Assembly (NCBI GenBank): GCA_046292345.1
Contig: JBKBRC010000035.1
Span: forward strand, 1-24,065
Source: JBKBRC01 sp046292345
GTDB lineage: Bacteria > Bacteroidota > Rhodothermia > Rhodothermales > Rubricoccaceae
Direction of reading: 5' to 3'
Length of the DNA stretch: 24,065 nt
In this document: in pieces, positions 1 through 7,444 of the stretch
How positions within the stretch are numbered: position 1 is the first letter of the stretch
How the letters are laid out: the number at the start of each line of letters is the position of its first letter
Translations under genes and position numbers: made by a program
The notes under the pieces: model-generated
What the model saw: the letters and a program-made list of their open reading frames with translations, nothing else
What the model was told of the DNA's origin: nothing
Database searches by the model: none

Positions 1-739
1 GTGCGCCGGCCTCGCCGGGCCGGCGCACGAGGTAGGCCTCAAGGCGCCGGCGGGCCTCGTCGGCGTGTCCGGCGGCGACGAGCGCATCGGCGAGCGCCTC
101 CAGGATGGCCGGCTCGTCTGGCGCGAGCACGTGGGCCCGCTCGAGGTGCCCGGCGGCTTCGGCGTGCGCGGCGCGGCCCTGCGCGAGGCCTGCCAGCCGG
201 AGGCGCGTCGCGGGGGTCTCGGCCACCTGCGCCAGGCGTGTGAGCACCCGCTCGGCCCCGGCCGCGTCGTCGGCCTGCTGGTAGAGCTCGGCCAGCGCTA
301 CGAGCACCTCCGGCATGTCTGGTGCGGCGGCAAGCGCCGCCTCGAGCGTTGCGATGGCCTGGCGGGCCTGTCCGGCCTCGCGTTGCAGCGCCGCCAGGCG
401 CAGCCGGAACGCCGGCTCGGCGCCGCCGTGGCGGACGGACTCCTCGGCGTGGTAGCGCGCCTCCGCCGCACGTCCGAGCGCGCCGTAGGCCTCGGCGAGC
501 GCGTCGTGCACGGCGGGATCGGTTGGCCGCGTGGCCAGGATGGCCGCGAGCCGCTCGGCCGCCTGCGCGTGGTCACCGAGGTAAGCCAGGCCGAGCGCGT
601 GGATGAAGCGGCCCTCGGCCTGCGCCTGCTGCGCAGCGGTGTCTTGCACGGCGGCGTCTTGCGCCGCCGCGCGGCCGGGCGTCTGCGCCAGGGCTACGCC
701 GGCGACGAAGGCAAGCAGGAGCGGGAGCAGGGTACGCAC
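1..739 (-). CDS. Secreted TPR-repeat protein (3' end cut by window edge)
   Basis: The minus frame is open from a stop at 880-878 to the window edge and encodes about 246 residues without a stop. I start it at GTG 739. That start gives a clean signal peptide: basic residue at position 2, a hydrophobic core LLPLLLAFVAGVALA, then Ala-Gln as a likely cleavage site. The other in-frame GTG at 820 would add an Arg-rich leader ahead of it. The mature part is a run of helical repeats with the TPR pattern, for example LGLAYLGDHAQAAERLAAI, LAELYQQADDAAGAERVL and LADALVAAGHADEARRRLE, about one every 34 residues. TPR proteins are scaffolds, and no catalytic domain is visible in the part present. The gene is divergent from the transporter at 912. 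The C-terminus lies outside the window, so any further domain is unknown. Confidence 0.75.
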   Translation of the reverse strand, partial: MRTLLPLLLAFVAGVALAQTPGRAAAQDAAVQDTAAQQAQAEGRFIHALGLAYLGDHAQAAERLAAILATRPTDPAVHDALAEAYGALGRAAEARYHAEESVRHGGAEPAFRLRLAALQREAGQARQAIATLEAALAAAPDMPEVLVALAELYQQADDAAGAERVLTRLAQVAETPATRLRLAGLAQGRAAHAEAAGHLERAHVLAPDEPAILEALADALVAAGHADEARRRLEAYLVRRPGEAGA

Positions 740-799
740 GGGGGCAGGGAGCAGCGGGCGAGACGTAGGCGGCGCGCGCCGCGTAAACGTACGGCCTCG

Positions 800-807
800 G
801 GCGCCTG
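800..807 (-). promoter_or_regulatory. Weak -7-like box upstream of the TPR gene (tentative)
   Basis: On the minus strand the intergenic stretch between the TPR gene and the transporter contains about TACGTTTA, a one-mismatch match to the Bacteroidota -7 consensus TAnnTTTG. It lies about 60 bases before the GTG start at 739. No TTG -33 element is visible at the usual distance, so this is only a candidate. The rest of 740-911 shows no gene on either strand that I would support. Confidence 0.25.
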
Positions 808-911
808 CGCGGCGTGCCACGCGGAGGCCATGGCGGAGGGCGGCGCGGAGCGCAGCCGGCCGTCGGGACGGCGGGCGCTAGATTGCCTCGCCCTGCGCAC
901 GCACCGACTCC

Positions 912-2471
912 ATGAGTACTCCGCCTCCTGCCTCCGGTCACGTCACCTCGGGCCATGTCGCCCCTGAAGGATCCGCCGAGGACGCGCCGCGCTTCCGCAC
1001 GCCTGACACGGCGCTGATCATCTTTGGCATCATTGTGCTCGCGGTCATGCTGACGTGGGTGATCCCGCCGGGCGCGTTCGAGCGAGCCACGATCGAGGTC
1101 GAGGGGGCTGGCCAGCGCGAGGTCGTGCAGCCGGGCACGTTCGCTTGGCTAGAACGCGGCGACTCCGGGCTGTGGCCGCGCCTGCGCCACTCGATCGGCA
1201 TGGTGTTCCTCGCGCCCATCCTTGGCTTCACGGATCCGGATGCCGCCCCGATCATCGCGTTCGTGCTGCTGATCGGGGGGGCCTTCGCTGTGCTCTCGGC
1301 CACCGGGGCCGTGGATGCGGCGCTGCGGCGGCTCGTCGCTGCGGCCGAGCGCTCGCCGGCCGTCCAGGCGACCGTGATTCCGGGCTTTATGACGCTGTTC
1401 GCGTTTGGAGGAGCCGTCTTCGGCATGGCCGAGGAGACGATCCCGTTCGTGCTCATCTTCGTGCCGCTCGCACTCGCGCTCGGCTACGACTCGCTCACGG
1501 GCGTCGCAATTCCGTTCGTGGGGTCGGCGGCCGGTTTCGCCAGCGCGTTTTTCAACCCCTTCACGGTTGGCGTGGCGCAGGGCATCGCGCAGGTGCCGCC
1601 CTTCTCGGGCGCGGGCTTCCGGGTCGTGCTCTGGATCGTAACGACGGGGCTGGCCATCGCGTTCGTGCTGTGGCACGCGGGCCGGGTGCGACGTGACCCG
1701 CGCCTGAGCCCCATGTGGGCGGCCGACGAAGCGCGCCGCGCGCGGCAACTCGCGGCACCGGGCATCGAGGCCGCTCCGCTGACGGGACGCCAGAAGGCGG
1801 TGCTGGCGATCTTTTTTGCCGGCATCCTGGTGCTTGTGTGGGGCGTGCTCCCACCGGGGCGCACCTTCGACGTGCTCGGGCGGACGTTCGCCGTGAGCGG
1901 GCAGGGGTGGTACATCAACGAAATCGCGGCGCTGTTCGTGGCGCTCGGCATCGTGCTGGGCATCGTCGGCGGGCTAGGGGCCAACCGGACCGCGCGGGCG
2001 TTCATGGAGGGCGTACGCGATCTGGCTGCGACGGCGCTCATCATCGGGCTCGCGCGCGGCATCCTGGTCGTGATGCAGGACGGGCAGATCATCGACCCGA
2101 TCCTGCACGCGCTCTCGTCCGGACTGGCGGACACGCACGCGGCCGTGGCCGCCGGAGCCATGTTCGGCATGCAGAGCGTGCTCAACTTCTTCGTTCCCTC
2201 CGGGAGTGGGCAGGCGGCCCTCACGATGCCGCTCATGGCGCCGCTGAGCGACTTGGTGGGCGTGAGCCGGCAGACGGCCGTGCTCGCATTCCAGATGGGC
2301 GACGGGTTCACGAACATGATCGTCCCGACGAGCGCCGTCCTGATGGGCGTGCTCTCGCTCGCGGGCGTCCCCTGGCCGACGTGGGCGCGCTGGGTGCTGC
2401 CGCTGCAACTGGTGCTGTTCGTGCTCGGTCTCGTCGCGCTGGCCGTGGCGGTCGGGATCGGGTACGCGTAG
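912..2471 (+). CDS. YfcC-family (DcuC-like) membrane transporter
   Basis: This 519-residue protein has a 40-residue polar N-terminus and about 12 hydrophobic segments. The first is IIFGIIVLAVMLTWVIPPGAF, the usual opening of the YfcC/ArcD-like subgroup of the DcuC (C4-dicarboxylate anaerobic carrier, Pfam PF03606) family. Other family-like stretches are GMAEETIPFVLIFVPLALALG, a glycine-rich VGSAAGFASAFFNPFTVGVAQ, and a C-terminal half with NFFVPSGSGQAALTMPLMAPL and GDGFTNMIVPTSAVLMG. Length and order match full-length family members. YfcC proteins are annotated as putative basic amino-acid or peptide-related carriers, but the substrate cannot be read from the sequence. The ATG at 912 is the first start after the upstream stops. 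No partner such as an arginine deiminase or aminoacylase lies next to it. Confidence 0.85.
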   Translation: MSTPPPASGHVTSGHVAPEGSAEDAPRFRTPDTALIIFGIIVLAVMLTWVIPPGAFERATIEVEGAGQREVVQPGTFAWLERGDSGLWPRLRHSIGMVFLAPILGFTDPDAAPIIAFVLLIGGAFAVLSATGAVDAALRRLVAAAERSPAVQATVIPGFMTLFAFGGAVFGMAEETIPFVLIFVPLALALGYDSLTGVAIPFVGSAAGFASAFFNPFTVGVAQGIAQVPPFSGAGFRVVLWIVTTGLAIAFVLWHAGRVRRDPRLSPMWAADEARRARQLAAPGIEAAPLTGRQKAVLAIFFAGILVLVWGVLPPGRTFDVLGRTFAVSGQGWYINEIAALFVALGIVLGIVGGLGANRTARAFMEGVRDLAATALIIGLARGILVVMQDGQIIDPILHALSSGLADTHAAVAAGAMFGMQSVLNFFVPSGSGQAALTMPLMAPLSDLVGVSRQTAVLAFQMGDGFTNMIVPTSAVLMGVLSLAGVPWPTWARWVLPLQLVLFVLGLVALAVAVGIGYA

Positions 2472-2482
2472 GCGATCAGGCA

Positions 2483-2501
2483 TGCGCCGGGCCGCGGCGC
2501 A
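2483..2501 (+). terminator. Possible weak terminator hairpin after the transporter gene
   Basis: A 7-bp perfect stem (TGCGCCG / CGGCGCA, 5-nt loop) begins 11 bases after the YfcC stop codon. There is no T-tract after it, so it would be a poor intrinsic terminator and may only stabilise the 3' end. Confidence 0.3.
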
Positions 2502-2529
2502 CATACGTACGGAACGGCTCTTGCGTGCG

Positions 2530-2561
2530 TTTGGGCGTATGGGTTCTGCCCCTTACCTTCG
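2530..2561 (+). promoter_or_regulatory. Bacteroidota-type promoter of the DUF2147 gene
   Basis: TTTG at 2530-2533 and TACCTTCG at 2554-2561 resemble the -33 (TTTG) and -7 (TAnnTTTG) elements of the Bacteroidota housekeeping sigma factor. They are separated by 20 bases, close to the usual spacing. The start codon follows about 90 bases downstream. The -7 box has one mismatch to consensus. Confidence 0.5.
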
Positions 2562-2650
2562 GCCTTCCGGAAGCCCTACCGGCCTCGCGCCGGGGCATGC
2601 GCGTCCAGAATCCGAGACAACCACCCTCGCTTTCTCCCTTTCCCAATCCT

Positions 2651-3088
2651 ATGAAGACCATGCTCCCCTTCCGCGCGCTGGGCGTGTTCGCGCTGCTCGC
2701 GTTTGCTGTCCCGGCCCTTGCGCAGTCGCCCGTAGGCACGTGGCGCACCATCGATGATGAGACCGGCCAGCCGAAGTCGATCGTGCGCGTGTTCGAGCAG
2801 AACGGCCAGCTCGTCGGCGAGATCGTGCAGCTCCTGCCCGAAGGCCGTCTCTGCGTGGACTGCGCGCCGCAGTACAACAACCGTGATCTTCGCGGTGTGC
2901 GCATCCTGACCGGCTTCACGCAGCAGGGCAACGAGTGGGGCGGCGGTCGCATCACCGATCCCAAGACAGGCCGGACCTACCGTGCCAAGATGCGCGTTGA
3001 GCGCGACGGGCGGCTCCGCGTGTGGGGCTTCGTGGGGGCGGACACGCCGCTGACGCGCCGCAACCAGTTCTGGGAGCGCGTGCGCTGA
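2651..3088 (+). CDS. Secreted DUF2147 protein
   Basis: A 145-residue protein starting at ATG 2651. The frame is open far upstream, but the signal peptide beginning MKTMLPFRALGVFALLAF and ending ALAQ fixes the start. The mature region begins with SPVGTWRTIDDETGQPKSIV and continues with LVGEIVQLLP, a C-x-x-C (LCVDCAP), DLRGVRILTGF, GGGRITDPKTGRTYRAKM and LRVWGFVG. This is the complete DUF2147 pattern (a small lipocalin-like beta-barrel domain, Pfam PF09917). These proteins are exported and of unknown biochemical role. The two cysteines could form a disulfide after export. It is likely monocistronic, with a promoter at 2530-2561 and a strong hairpin terminator at 3157-3189. Confidence 0.88.
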   Translation: MKTMLPFRALGVFALLAFAVPALAQSPVGTWRTIDDETGQPKSIVRVFEQNGQLVGEIVQLLPEGRLCVDCAPQYNNRDLRGVRILTGFTQQGNEWGGGRITDPKTGRTYRAKMRVERDGRLRVWGFVGADTPLTRRNQFWERVR

Positions 3089-3147
3089 CCGCTCGCCGGG
3101 CGTGAGCTTCCGCTGAGCCCGGCTCGCGGACCGCTCGCCGTTCGTGA
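3087..3147 (+). repeat. Imperfect 19-bp direct repeat pair after the DUF2147 gene
   Basis: Bases 3087-3105 and 3129-3147 agree at 17 of 19 positions (GACCGCTCGCCG then two differing bases, then CGTGA). The first copy begins inside the stop codon of the DUF2147 gene. Between them lies the small palindrome GAGCC-C-GGCTC (3115-3125). Confidence 0.6.
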
Positions 3148-3156
3148 CTTAGTGGT

Positions 3157-3189
3157 AACGCCCCCTGACGCACCGCGCCAGGGGGCGTT
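3157..3189 (+). terminator. Intrinsic terminator between the DUF2147 and HNH genes
   Basis: A perfect 11-bp stem, AACGCCCCCTG (3157-3167) and its complement (3179-3189), has an 11-nt loop and is followed by GCCTTATGTTT. It lies 68 bases after the DUF2147 stop and ahead of the next promoter, so it plausibly separates the two transcription units. Confidence 0.7.
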
Positions 3190-3193
3190 GCCT

Positions 3194-3201
3194 TATGTTT
3201 C
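3194..3201 (+). promoter_or_regulatory. -7 box (TATGTTTC) upstream of the HNH gene
   Basis: TATGTTTC matches TAnnTTTG at all but the last base and sits about 92 bases before the chosen ATG. No clear TTG is present 19-20 bases upstream, where the terminator hairpin lies, so the -33 half is missing or degenerate. Confidence 0.35.
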
Positions 3202-3292
3202 GCGCACGTGCGCGCCGGCGCGAGGCCGCGCGCCTCTCCCGAGAGGTCGCCTTCCCTACCGCAGCCCACTGCCCGATGCCGGGCCATCGCCC

Positions 3293-3802
3293 ATGAGCGC
3301 GCTGGCCGGGCACGTCCTCCTGCTCAACGCAGACTACCAGGCGCTGTCAGTGTGCAGCGTCGAGCGGGCGCTCGTGCTCGTGATGCTTCGCAAGGCGGAG
3401 CTCGTTGAGGCGCGCCCCGGGCGCGCAGTCCGCTCGATCCGTGCGCACCATCCGTGGCCGAGCGTCGTACGCCTGCGCTCGTACATCCGCGTGCCGTACC
3501 GCCACGTGCTGCTGACGCGCCGCAACGTGTTCCGCCGCGACGGGCACCGGTGCCAGTACTGCGGCGCGACCGAGCGCCTCACGCTCGACCACGTGGTGCC
3601 GCGCTCGCGCGGCGGCGGCGACACGTGGGAAAACCTCGTCGCCGCGTGCGTGCCCTGCAACAACCGCAAGGGCAACCGCACGCCTGAGGAGGCGCGGATG
3701 CCGCTCCGCCGCCGGCCGTTCCGGCCCTCGCACGTGATGTATATGCGCGACTTCCTGGGCACGCAGGACGAGTCCTGGAAGCCCTACCTCTTCGCCGCGT
3801 GA
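3293..3802 (+). CDS. HNH endonuclease family protein
   Basis: A 169-residue protein starting at ATG 3293. The frame is open further upstream, but the added residues are Arg/Pro-rich with no family character, while MSALAGHVLLLNADYQALSV is the typical opening of this HNH family. The nuclease core is complete. Cys87 and Cys90 (CQYCG) pair with Cys119 and Cys122 (CVPC) as a structural zinc site. LTLDHVVPRSRGGGDTWENL supplies His100 and Asn114 of the HNH fold, with KGNRTPEEA after it. The C-terminus MRDFLG...SWKPYL is also conserved in the single-copy chromosomal HNH proteins widespread in bacteria. The physiological substrate of this group is not established. No restriction or toxin partner is adjacent. 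It has its own candidate promoter and is monocistronic. Confidence 0.87.
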   Translation: MSALAGHVLLLNADYQALSVCSVERALVLVMLRKAELVEARPGRAVRSIRAHHPWPSVVRLRSYIRVPYRHVLLTRRNVFRRDGHRCQYCGATERLTLDHVVPRSRGGGDTWENLVAACVPCNNRKGNRTPEEARMPLRRRPFRPSHVMYMRDFLGTQDESWKPYLFAA

Positions 3803-3810
3803 GTCTCGTA

Positions 3811-3827
3811 CCCGGCCGGCCGCCGGG
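3811..3827 (+). terminator. Possible hairpin after the HNH gene
   Basis: CCCGGC / GCCGGG with a 5-nt loop starts 9 bases after the HNH stop codon. There is no T-tract, so its terminator activity is doubtful. Confidence 0.3.
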
Positions 3828-3935
3828 ATCGCCGGCCCGCCGTCCGGATTGGCGACATCTTGAAGCGTCGCCCGGGCCCTTGCACGGCGCTCGTCCGTTC
3901 CTTTAAGACGGACCCGCTCATCTGCTTCCGCTGCC

Positions 3936-4421
3936 GTGAACTTCCTCTCGACCCCCCTCGTGGCCCGGCTGCTCTGGCTCGCCCCGGCGCTGATGCTCGT
4001 CATCTCGGTCGCGCTCGTGCGCGCCGGCGGCGAGCAGCGAGAGATCGCCGAATCGGGCACGACCGTCGAGGCCGAGGTGCTGGACGTGTACGTGCGCGAG
4101 CGCTCCGAAATCACGCGCGGCGACGTGCAGCTGCGGTTTACACCTCCCGGCGCCGACGCGCCCGTCGAGCGCCGCTTCGAGCTGCCGCTCGCGTTCTTGA
4201 AAGACCTCGAGCAGCGCGAGGGCGAGACCATCCCCGTGCTCGTCCGGCCCGGCGACGACCAGATTGTGCTCGGTCAGTACTCACGCGTGCAGTGGGTGAT
4301 GACGTACAGTTTCGCGGCGATGGCCTTCGTGGCGGCACTCGGCCTGTCGCTGCTCGTGGCGGCGTGGAACCGCTATCTCGCCCGGAAGGGGGACCCGGCA
4401 ACCTCGGTCAGACCAGGCTGA
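3936..4421 (+). CDS. Small two-helix membrane protein, DUF3592-like
   Basis: A 161-residue protein from a GTG start at 3936. One transmembrane segment lies at about residues 8-28 (LVARLLWLAPALMLVISVAL). A soluble beta-rich middle follows (about 30-120), including TTVEAEVLDVYVRER, ITRGDVQLRFTPPG and GETIPVLVRPGDDQIVLG. A second transmembrane segment spans about residues 125-145. This helix / beta-domain / helix arrangement, with a middle that begins with a V-x-A-x-V-x-x-V strand, resembles DUF3592 proteins, whose function is unknown. I see no ATG that would give a better start. The stop codon is embedded in the palindromic motif TGAGCCGGCTCGCG at 4419-4432. It is followed by a 147-bp gap before the polysaccharide operon. 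Confidence 0.65.
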   Translation: MNFLSTPLVARLLWLAPALMLVISVALVRAGGEQREIAESGTTVEAEVLDVYVRERSEITRGDVQLRFTPPGADAPVERRFELPLAFLKDLEQREGETIPVLVRPGDDQIVLGQYSRVQWVMTYSFAAMAFVAALGLSLLVAAWNRYLARKGDPATSVRPG

Positions 4422-4432
4422 GCCGGCTCGCG
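4419..4432 (+). repeat. GAGCC/GGCTC palindromic element at gene end
   Basis: TGAGCCGGCTCGCG overlaps the stop codon of the preceding gene. Almost the same string occurs at 3114-3128 with one extra C, and the palindromic core recurs at 14715-14726 and, with a 3-nt loop, at 17209-17225. All four copies lie at gene 3' ends. Confidence 0.55.
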
Positions 4433-4488
4433 TGACGCGGGGCGCGAGGGCGGAGAAACGGAGAGCGTGCCAATCAGGGCTTAATCTG

Positions 4489-4496
4489 TAGCGTTG
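4489..4496 (+). promoter_or_regulatory. -7-like box upstream of the polysaccharide operon
   Basis: TAGCGTTG differs at one defined position from TAnnTTTG. It lies 73 bases before ATG 4569. A transcript starting just after it would exclude the in-frame TTG at 4494 as the start of the first gene and favours ATG 4569. No convincing -33 element is seen. Confidence 0.3.
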
Positions 4497-4568
4497 AGAT
4501 TGCGGGAGTTGCGGCCAAACGATGCCGCCGCACCCGTTGCCCGATACGCCCGGAACAGGCCCGCGCCC

Positions 4569-6017
4569 ATGACCGTGCTCCGCCGTCTGCATCCCGAACG
4601 CCACGCGCTGCCAGGCGAGCGCCTCCACGCGCTCGTCGCGGCGCTGCTGCCGCTGCGGCGGTGCATCACGGGTGACGGGCTGCGGCAGACGCTCGCGCGC
4701 CTCGGCGCCGAACTCGGCCCTGCCGCGCGCCTCGTGCAGACCGAGGTGCCCTCCGGGCGCGCCGCGCTGGACTGGAAGATCCCGCGCGAGTGGCGCGTCC
4801 GGCGCGCGTTCATCGAAACCTCGGCCGGGCGACGCTACGCGGACTGGGACGCCTCGCCGCTGCACCTCGTGCAGTACAGCCGCCCGGCGCGGGCCTGGCT
4901 GCCGCTCGACGACCTGCGCCCAATGCTGCACACCCTCCCCGAGCAGCCCGCGCTCGTGCCTTACCGCACGACGTACTACGCTGAGCGGTGGGGCTTCTGC
5001 CTCTCGCACGAGGCCCTCACGGCGCTCGAGGCCGAGGCCGGCGAGGCCGGCATGGTGCTCGCCCTCGTCGAGGCGGAGCTGTTCGCTGGCGCGCTCTCGT
5101 TCGGCGAGGTCGTGCTCCCGGGCGAGTCGCCCGACGAGGTGCTGCTCTCGGCCCACGCGTGCCACCCGGCGCTCGCCAATGACAACTGCGCCTCGCTCGC
5201 CGTGGCCGTGTCGCTGGCGCGCCTGCTCGCCGAGCGGCCGCGCCGGCGCCTGACGTACCGCTTCCTGTTCGCGCCCGGCACCATCGGCGCGCTGGCGTGG
5301 CTCGCCGCCCGGCCGGACGTGCTGCCGCGCCTCCGCTACGGGCTCGTGCTGGCCAACCTCGGCGACCCGGGCGGGCTGACCTACAAGCGCACCCGCCAGG
5401 ACACGTTCGGCGAGGCCGTGAGCGGCACTGACGCCTGCGTGGCCGCAGCGCTTGGCGACCGGGCCGCCTACCGCCCGTTCGATCCGTTCGGCTACGACGA
5501 GCGGCAGTTCGGCAGCCCCGGCTTCGACCTGCCCGTCGGGCGCCTGACGCGCACGCCGCACGGCGAGTACCCGGAGTACCACACCTCCGCCGACGATCTC
5601 AGCTTGGTCTGCCCCGAAGCGCTCGCCGACTCGCTCGGCGCGCTGCTCCGCATCGTCGACGCGTTCGAGGAGGCTCCGCTGCCGCCGCCTCGGACGCCCG
5701 CCATCGCTGCGCACCTGCGCGCCGCCGCGCCGCCCGAGGCCGGCGCCCTGCCGCACCGCCGGGCGCGCTACGTCAACGCGGCGCCCTTCGGCGAGCCGAT
5801 GCTTTCGCGGCGCGGCCTGCTGCGCACGCGTGGGGACGCCGGCGACGCGGCCGACAACGCCGCGCTTCTCTGGCTGCTCGCGCTCTCGGACGGTACGCGC
5901 TCGCTCGAGAAGGTTGCCGAAACGGCCGGCCTCGCGCCGCGCGTGGCCGAGCGCGCCGCCGCGCGCCTGCTCCGCGCCGGCCTGCTCCGCGTCCTCCCTG
6001 CACCAAACGCGCCATGA
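4569..6017 (+). CDS. DUF4910/DUF2172 peptidase-like protein with C-terminal winged helix
   Basis: A 482-residue protein from ATG 4569. It has the conserved opening LLPLRRCITGDGLRQTL of the DUF4910/DUF2172 'aminopeptidase-like' family, then WKIPREWRVRRAFIE. The M28-type metal region reads LSAHACHPALANDNCAS, where His196 and Asp205 are likely zinc ligands. Later come FGYDERQFGSPGFDLPVGR and RTPHGEYPEYHTSADDL, where His338 is the likely last ligand. The place where M28 peptidases carry a catalytic Glu-Glu reads PGTIGAL. Residues about 405-478 form a winged-helix (HTH_47-like) domain. The family occurs in cell-surface polysaccharide loci, and its reaction is not established; it may remove an amino acid or acyl group from a sugar intermediate. 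It is the first gene of the operon, and its stop overlaps the next ATG (ATGA, 6014-6017). Confidence 0.85.
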   Translation: MTVLRRLHPERHALPGERLHALVAALLPLRRCITGDGLRQTLARLGAELGPAARLVQTEVPSGRAALDWKIPREWRVRRAFIETSAGRRYADWDASPLHLVQYSRPARAWLPLDDLRPMLHTLPEQPALVPYRTTYYAERWGFCLSHEALTALEAEAGEAGMVLALVEAELFAGALSFGEVVLPGESPDEVLLSAHACHPALANDNCASLAVAVSLARLLAERPRRRLTYRFLFAPGTIGALAWLAARPDVLPRLRYGLVLANLGDPGGLTYKRTRQDTFGEAVSGTDACVAAALGDRAAYRPFDPFGYDERQFGSPGFDLPVGRLTRTPHGEYPEYHTSADDLSLVCPEALADSLGALLRIVDAFEEAPLPPPRTPAIAAHLRAAAPPEAGALPHRRARYVNAAPFGEPMLSRRGLLRTRGDAGDAADNAALLWLLALSDGTRSLEKVAETAGLAPRVAERAAARLLRAGLLRVLPAPNAP

Positions 6018-7444
6018 CCCCTCTGGACGACGCCGCCTTCCGCCGCAGCCGCGCCCACCAGGCGCGCGCGCACGCGCTCGTCCCGGGTGGCGCGCACACC
6101 TACGCGCGCGGGGACGACCAGATGCCCGAGTCCATGCCGGTCGTTGTGGCGCGTGGCCAGGGCTGCCGCGTGTGGGACGTGGACGGCAACGCGTTCGTCG
6201 AATACGGCATGGGCCTGCGCGCCGTCACGCTCGGGCACGCGCATCCGCGCGTCAATGCTGCCGCGGCCGAGTGGCTCGCGCGCGGCGCCTGCTTCTCGCG
6301 CCCGGCCGCCGTCGAGCTCGAGGCCGCCGAGACCTTCCTCGGCCTCGTCTCGACGGCCGAGATGGTCAAGTTCTGCAAGGACGGCTCCTCGGCCACGACC
6401 GCCGCTCTCAAGCTGGCCCGCGCCGCCACGGGGCGGGACATGGTGGCCTACTGCGCCGACCACCCGTTCCTCTCGCAAGACGACTGGTTCATCGGCACGA
6501 CGCCGATGGATGCGGGCATTCCAGCTGCCGTCAAAGCCCTCTCGGTGGGCTTTCGCTACGGCGACGCCGCCACGCTCGAGGCGCTCTTCGACGCGCACCC
6601 GGGCCGCATCGCAGCCGTCATCCTGGAGCCCGCGCGCGGCACCGAGGACGCGCGCCCGTTCCTGCTCGACGTGCAGCGCCTCTGCCAGCGCCACGGTGCC
6701 GTCTTCGTCCTCGACGAGATGATTACCGGCTTCCGCTGGCACGCGCGCGGCGCGCAGCACCTCTACGGCGTCACGCCCGATCTCTCCACGTTCGGCAAGG
6801 CGATGGCCAACGGGTTCGCCGTCTCGGCGCTGGCCGGCCGGCGCGATCTGATGGAGCGCGGCGGCCTGCGCACGCCGCACGAGCGGGTGTTCCTGCTCTC
6901 GTCCACGCACGGCGCTGAGACGCACGCGCTCGCCGCCGCCGCCGAGACGATGCGCATCTACGCCGAGGAGCCCGTCGTGGAGCGCATGGAGGCGTGCGGC
7001 CGCCGCCTGGCCGACGGACTGACCGCTCTCGCGCGGCAGCACGACGTGGCGCACGCGTTTGAAGTCTTCGGGCGCATGTCCAACCTCGTATTTATTACGC
7101 GTGACGCGGAAGGAAATCCTTCTCAGATGTACCGAACATTGTTCCTGCAAGAAATGACCCGCCGGGGCGTGCTCGCACCCTCGTTCGTGCTCTCGGCCGC
7201 GCACGACGCCGCCGCGCTCGAGGCCACGCTCGAGGCGGCCGACGCTGCGCTCGCTGTCTACGCCGACGCGCTCGCCGCGGGCTCGGCCGAGCGGTTTCTT
7301 GCCGGCCGGCCGGTTCAGCCGGTATTTAGGAAACAGGTGGGCGTCGTCTGGAGCCCTCCGCGCGGTGAGAGCCGCTCCGGCCCGGCCCTTGCTCCCCCTG
7401 CCGAGGTCCCCTCACCCGCCGCCGTCCATCCTGCCCGTCCATGA
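6014..7444 (+). CDS. Class III PLP aminotransferase, glutamate-1-semialdehyde aminomutase-like
   Basis: A 476-residue protein. VPGGAHTYARGDDQMPESMP, GCRVWDVDGNAFVEYGMGL and LGHAHPRVN are the N-terminal signature of class III aminotransferases. FCKDGSSATTAALKLARA binds the PLP phosphate, FVLDEMITGFRW supplies the Asp that contacts the PLP pyridine nitrogen, and STFGKAMANGF carries the Schiff-base Lys262. The relation is to HemL-like enzymes, but the operon context argues for amination of a sugar or polyol intermediate and not haem synthesis. The family usually ends close to the Arg-Lys of RPVQPVFRKQ. Here about 34 low-complexity, Pro-rich residues follow, and they end in an ATGA overlap with the next gene. 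A patch at about 7080-7165 is less GC-rich than its surroundings. Confidence 0.87.
   Translation: MTPLDDAAFRRSRAHQARAHALVPGGAHTYARGDDQMPESMPVVVARGQGCRVWDVDGNAFVEYGMGLRAVTLGHAHPRVNAAAAEWLARGACFSRPAAVELEAAETFLGLVSTAEMVKFCKDGSSATTAALKLARAATGRDMVAYCADHPFLSQDDWFIGTTPMDAGIPAAVKALSVGFRYGDAATLEALFDAHPGRIAAVILEPARGTEDARPFLLDVQRLCQRHGAVFVLDEMITGFRWHARGAQHLYGVTPDLSTFGKAMANGFAVSALAGRRDLMERGGLRTPHERVFLLSSTHGAETHALAAAAETMRIYAEEPVVERMEACGRRLADGLTALARQHDVAHAFEVFGRMSNLVFITRDAEGNPSQMYRTLFLQEMTRRGVLAPSFVLSAAHDAAALEATLEAADAALAVYADALAAGSAERFLAGRPVQPVFRKQVGVVWSPPRGESRSGPALAPPAEVPSPAAVHPARP

Noticed and set aside
65..967. A 300-codon plus-strand frame at the window start
   Set aside because: The opposite strand gives a signal peptide and regular TPR repeats. 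This frame gives no recognisable pattern and overlaps the start of the transporter gene.
1715..2650. Long upstream extension of the DUF2147 frame
   Set aside because: It overlaps the transporter gene in another frame. The signal peptide at 2651 and a promoter at 2530 fix the start downstream.
4281..7204. Two long minus-strand frames opposite the DUF4910 and aminotransferase genes
   Set aside because: Shadow frames from strong codon bias. The plus-strand products have complete family motifs and overlapping operon junctions.
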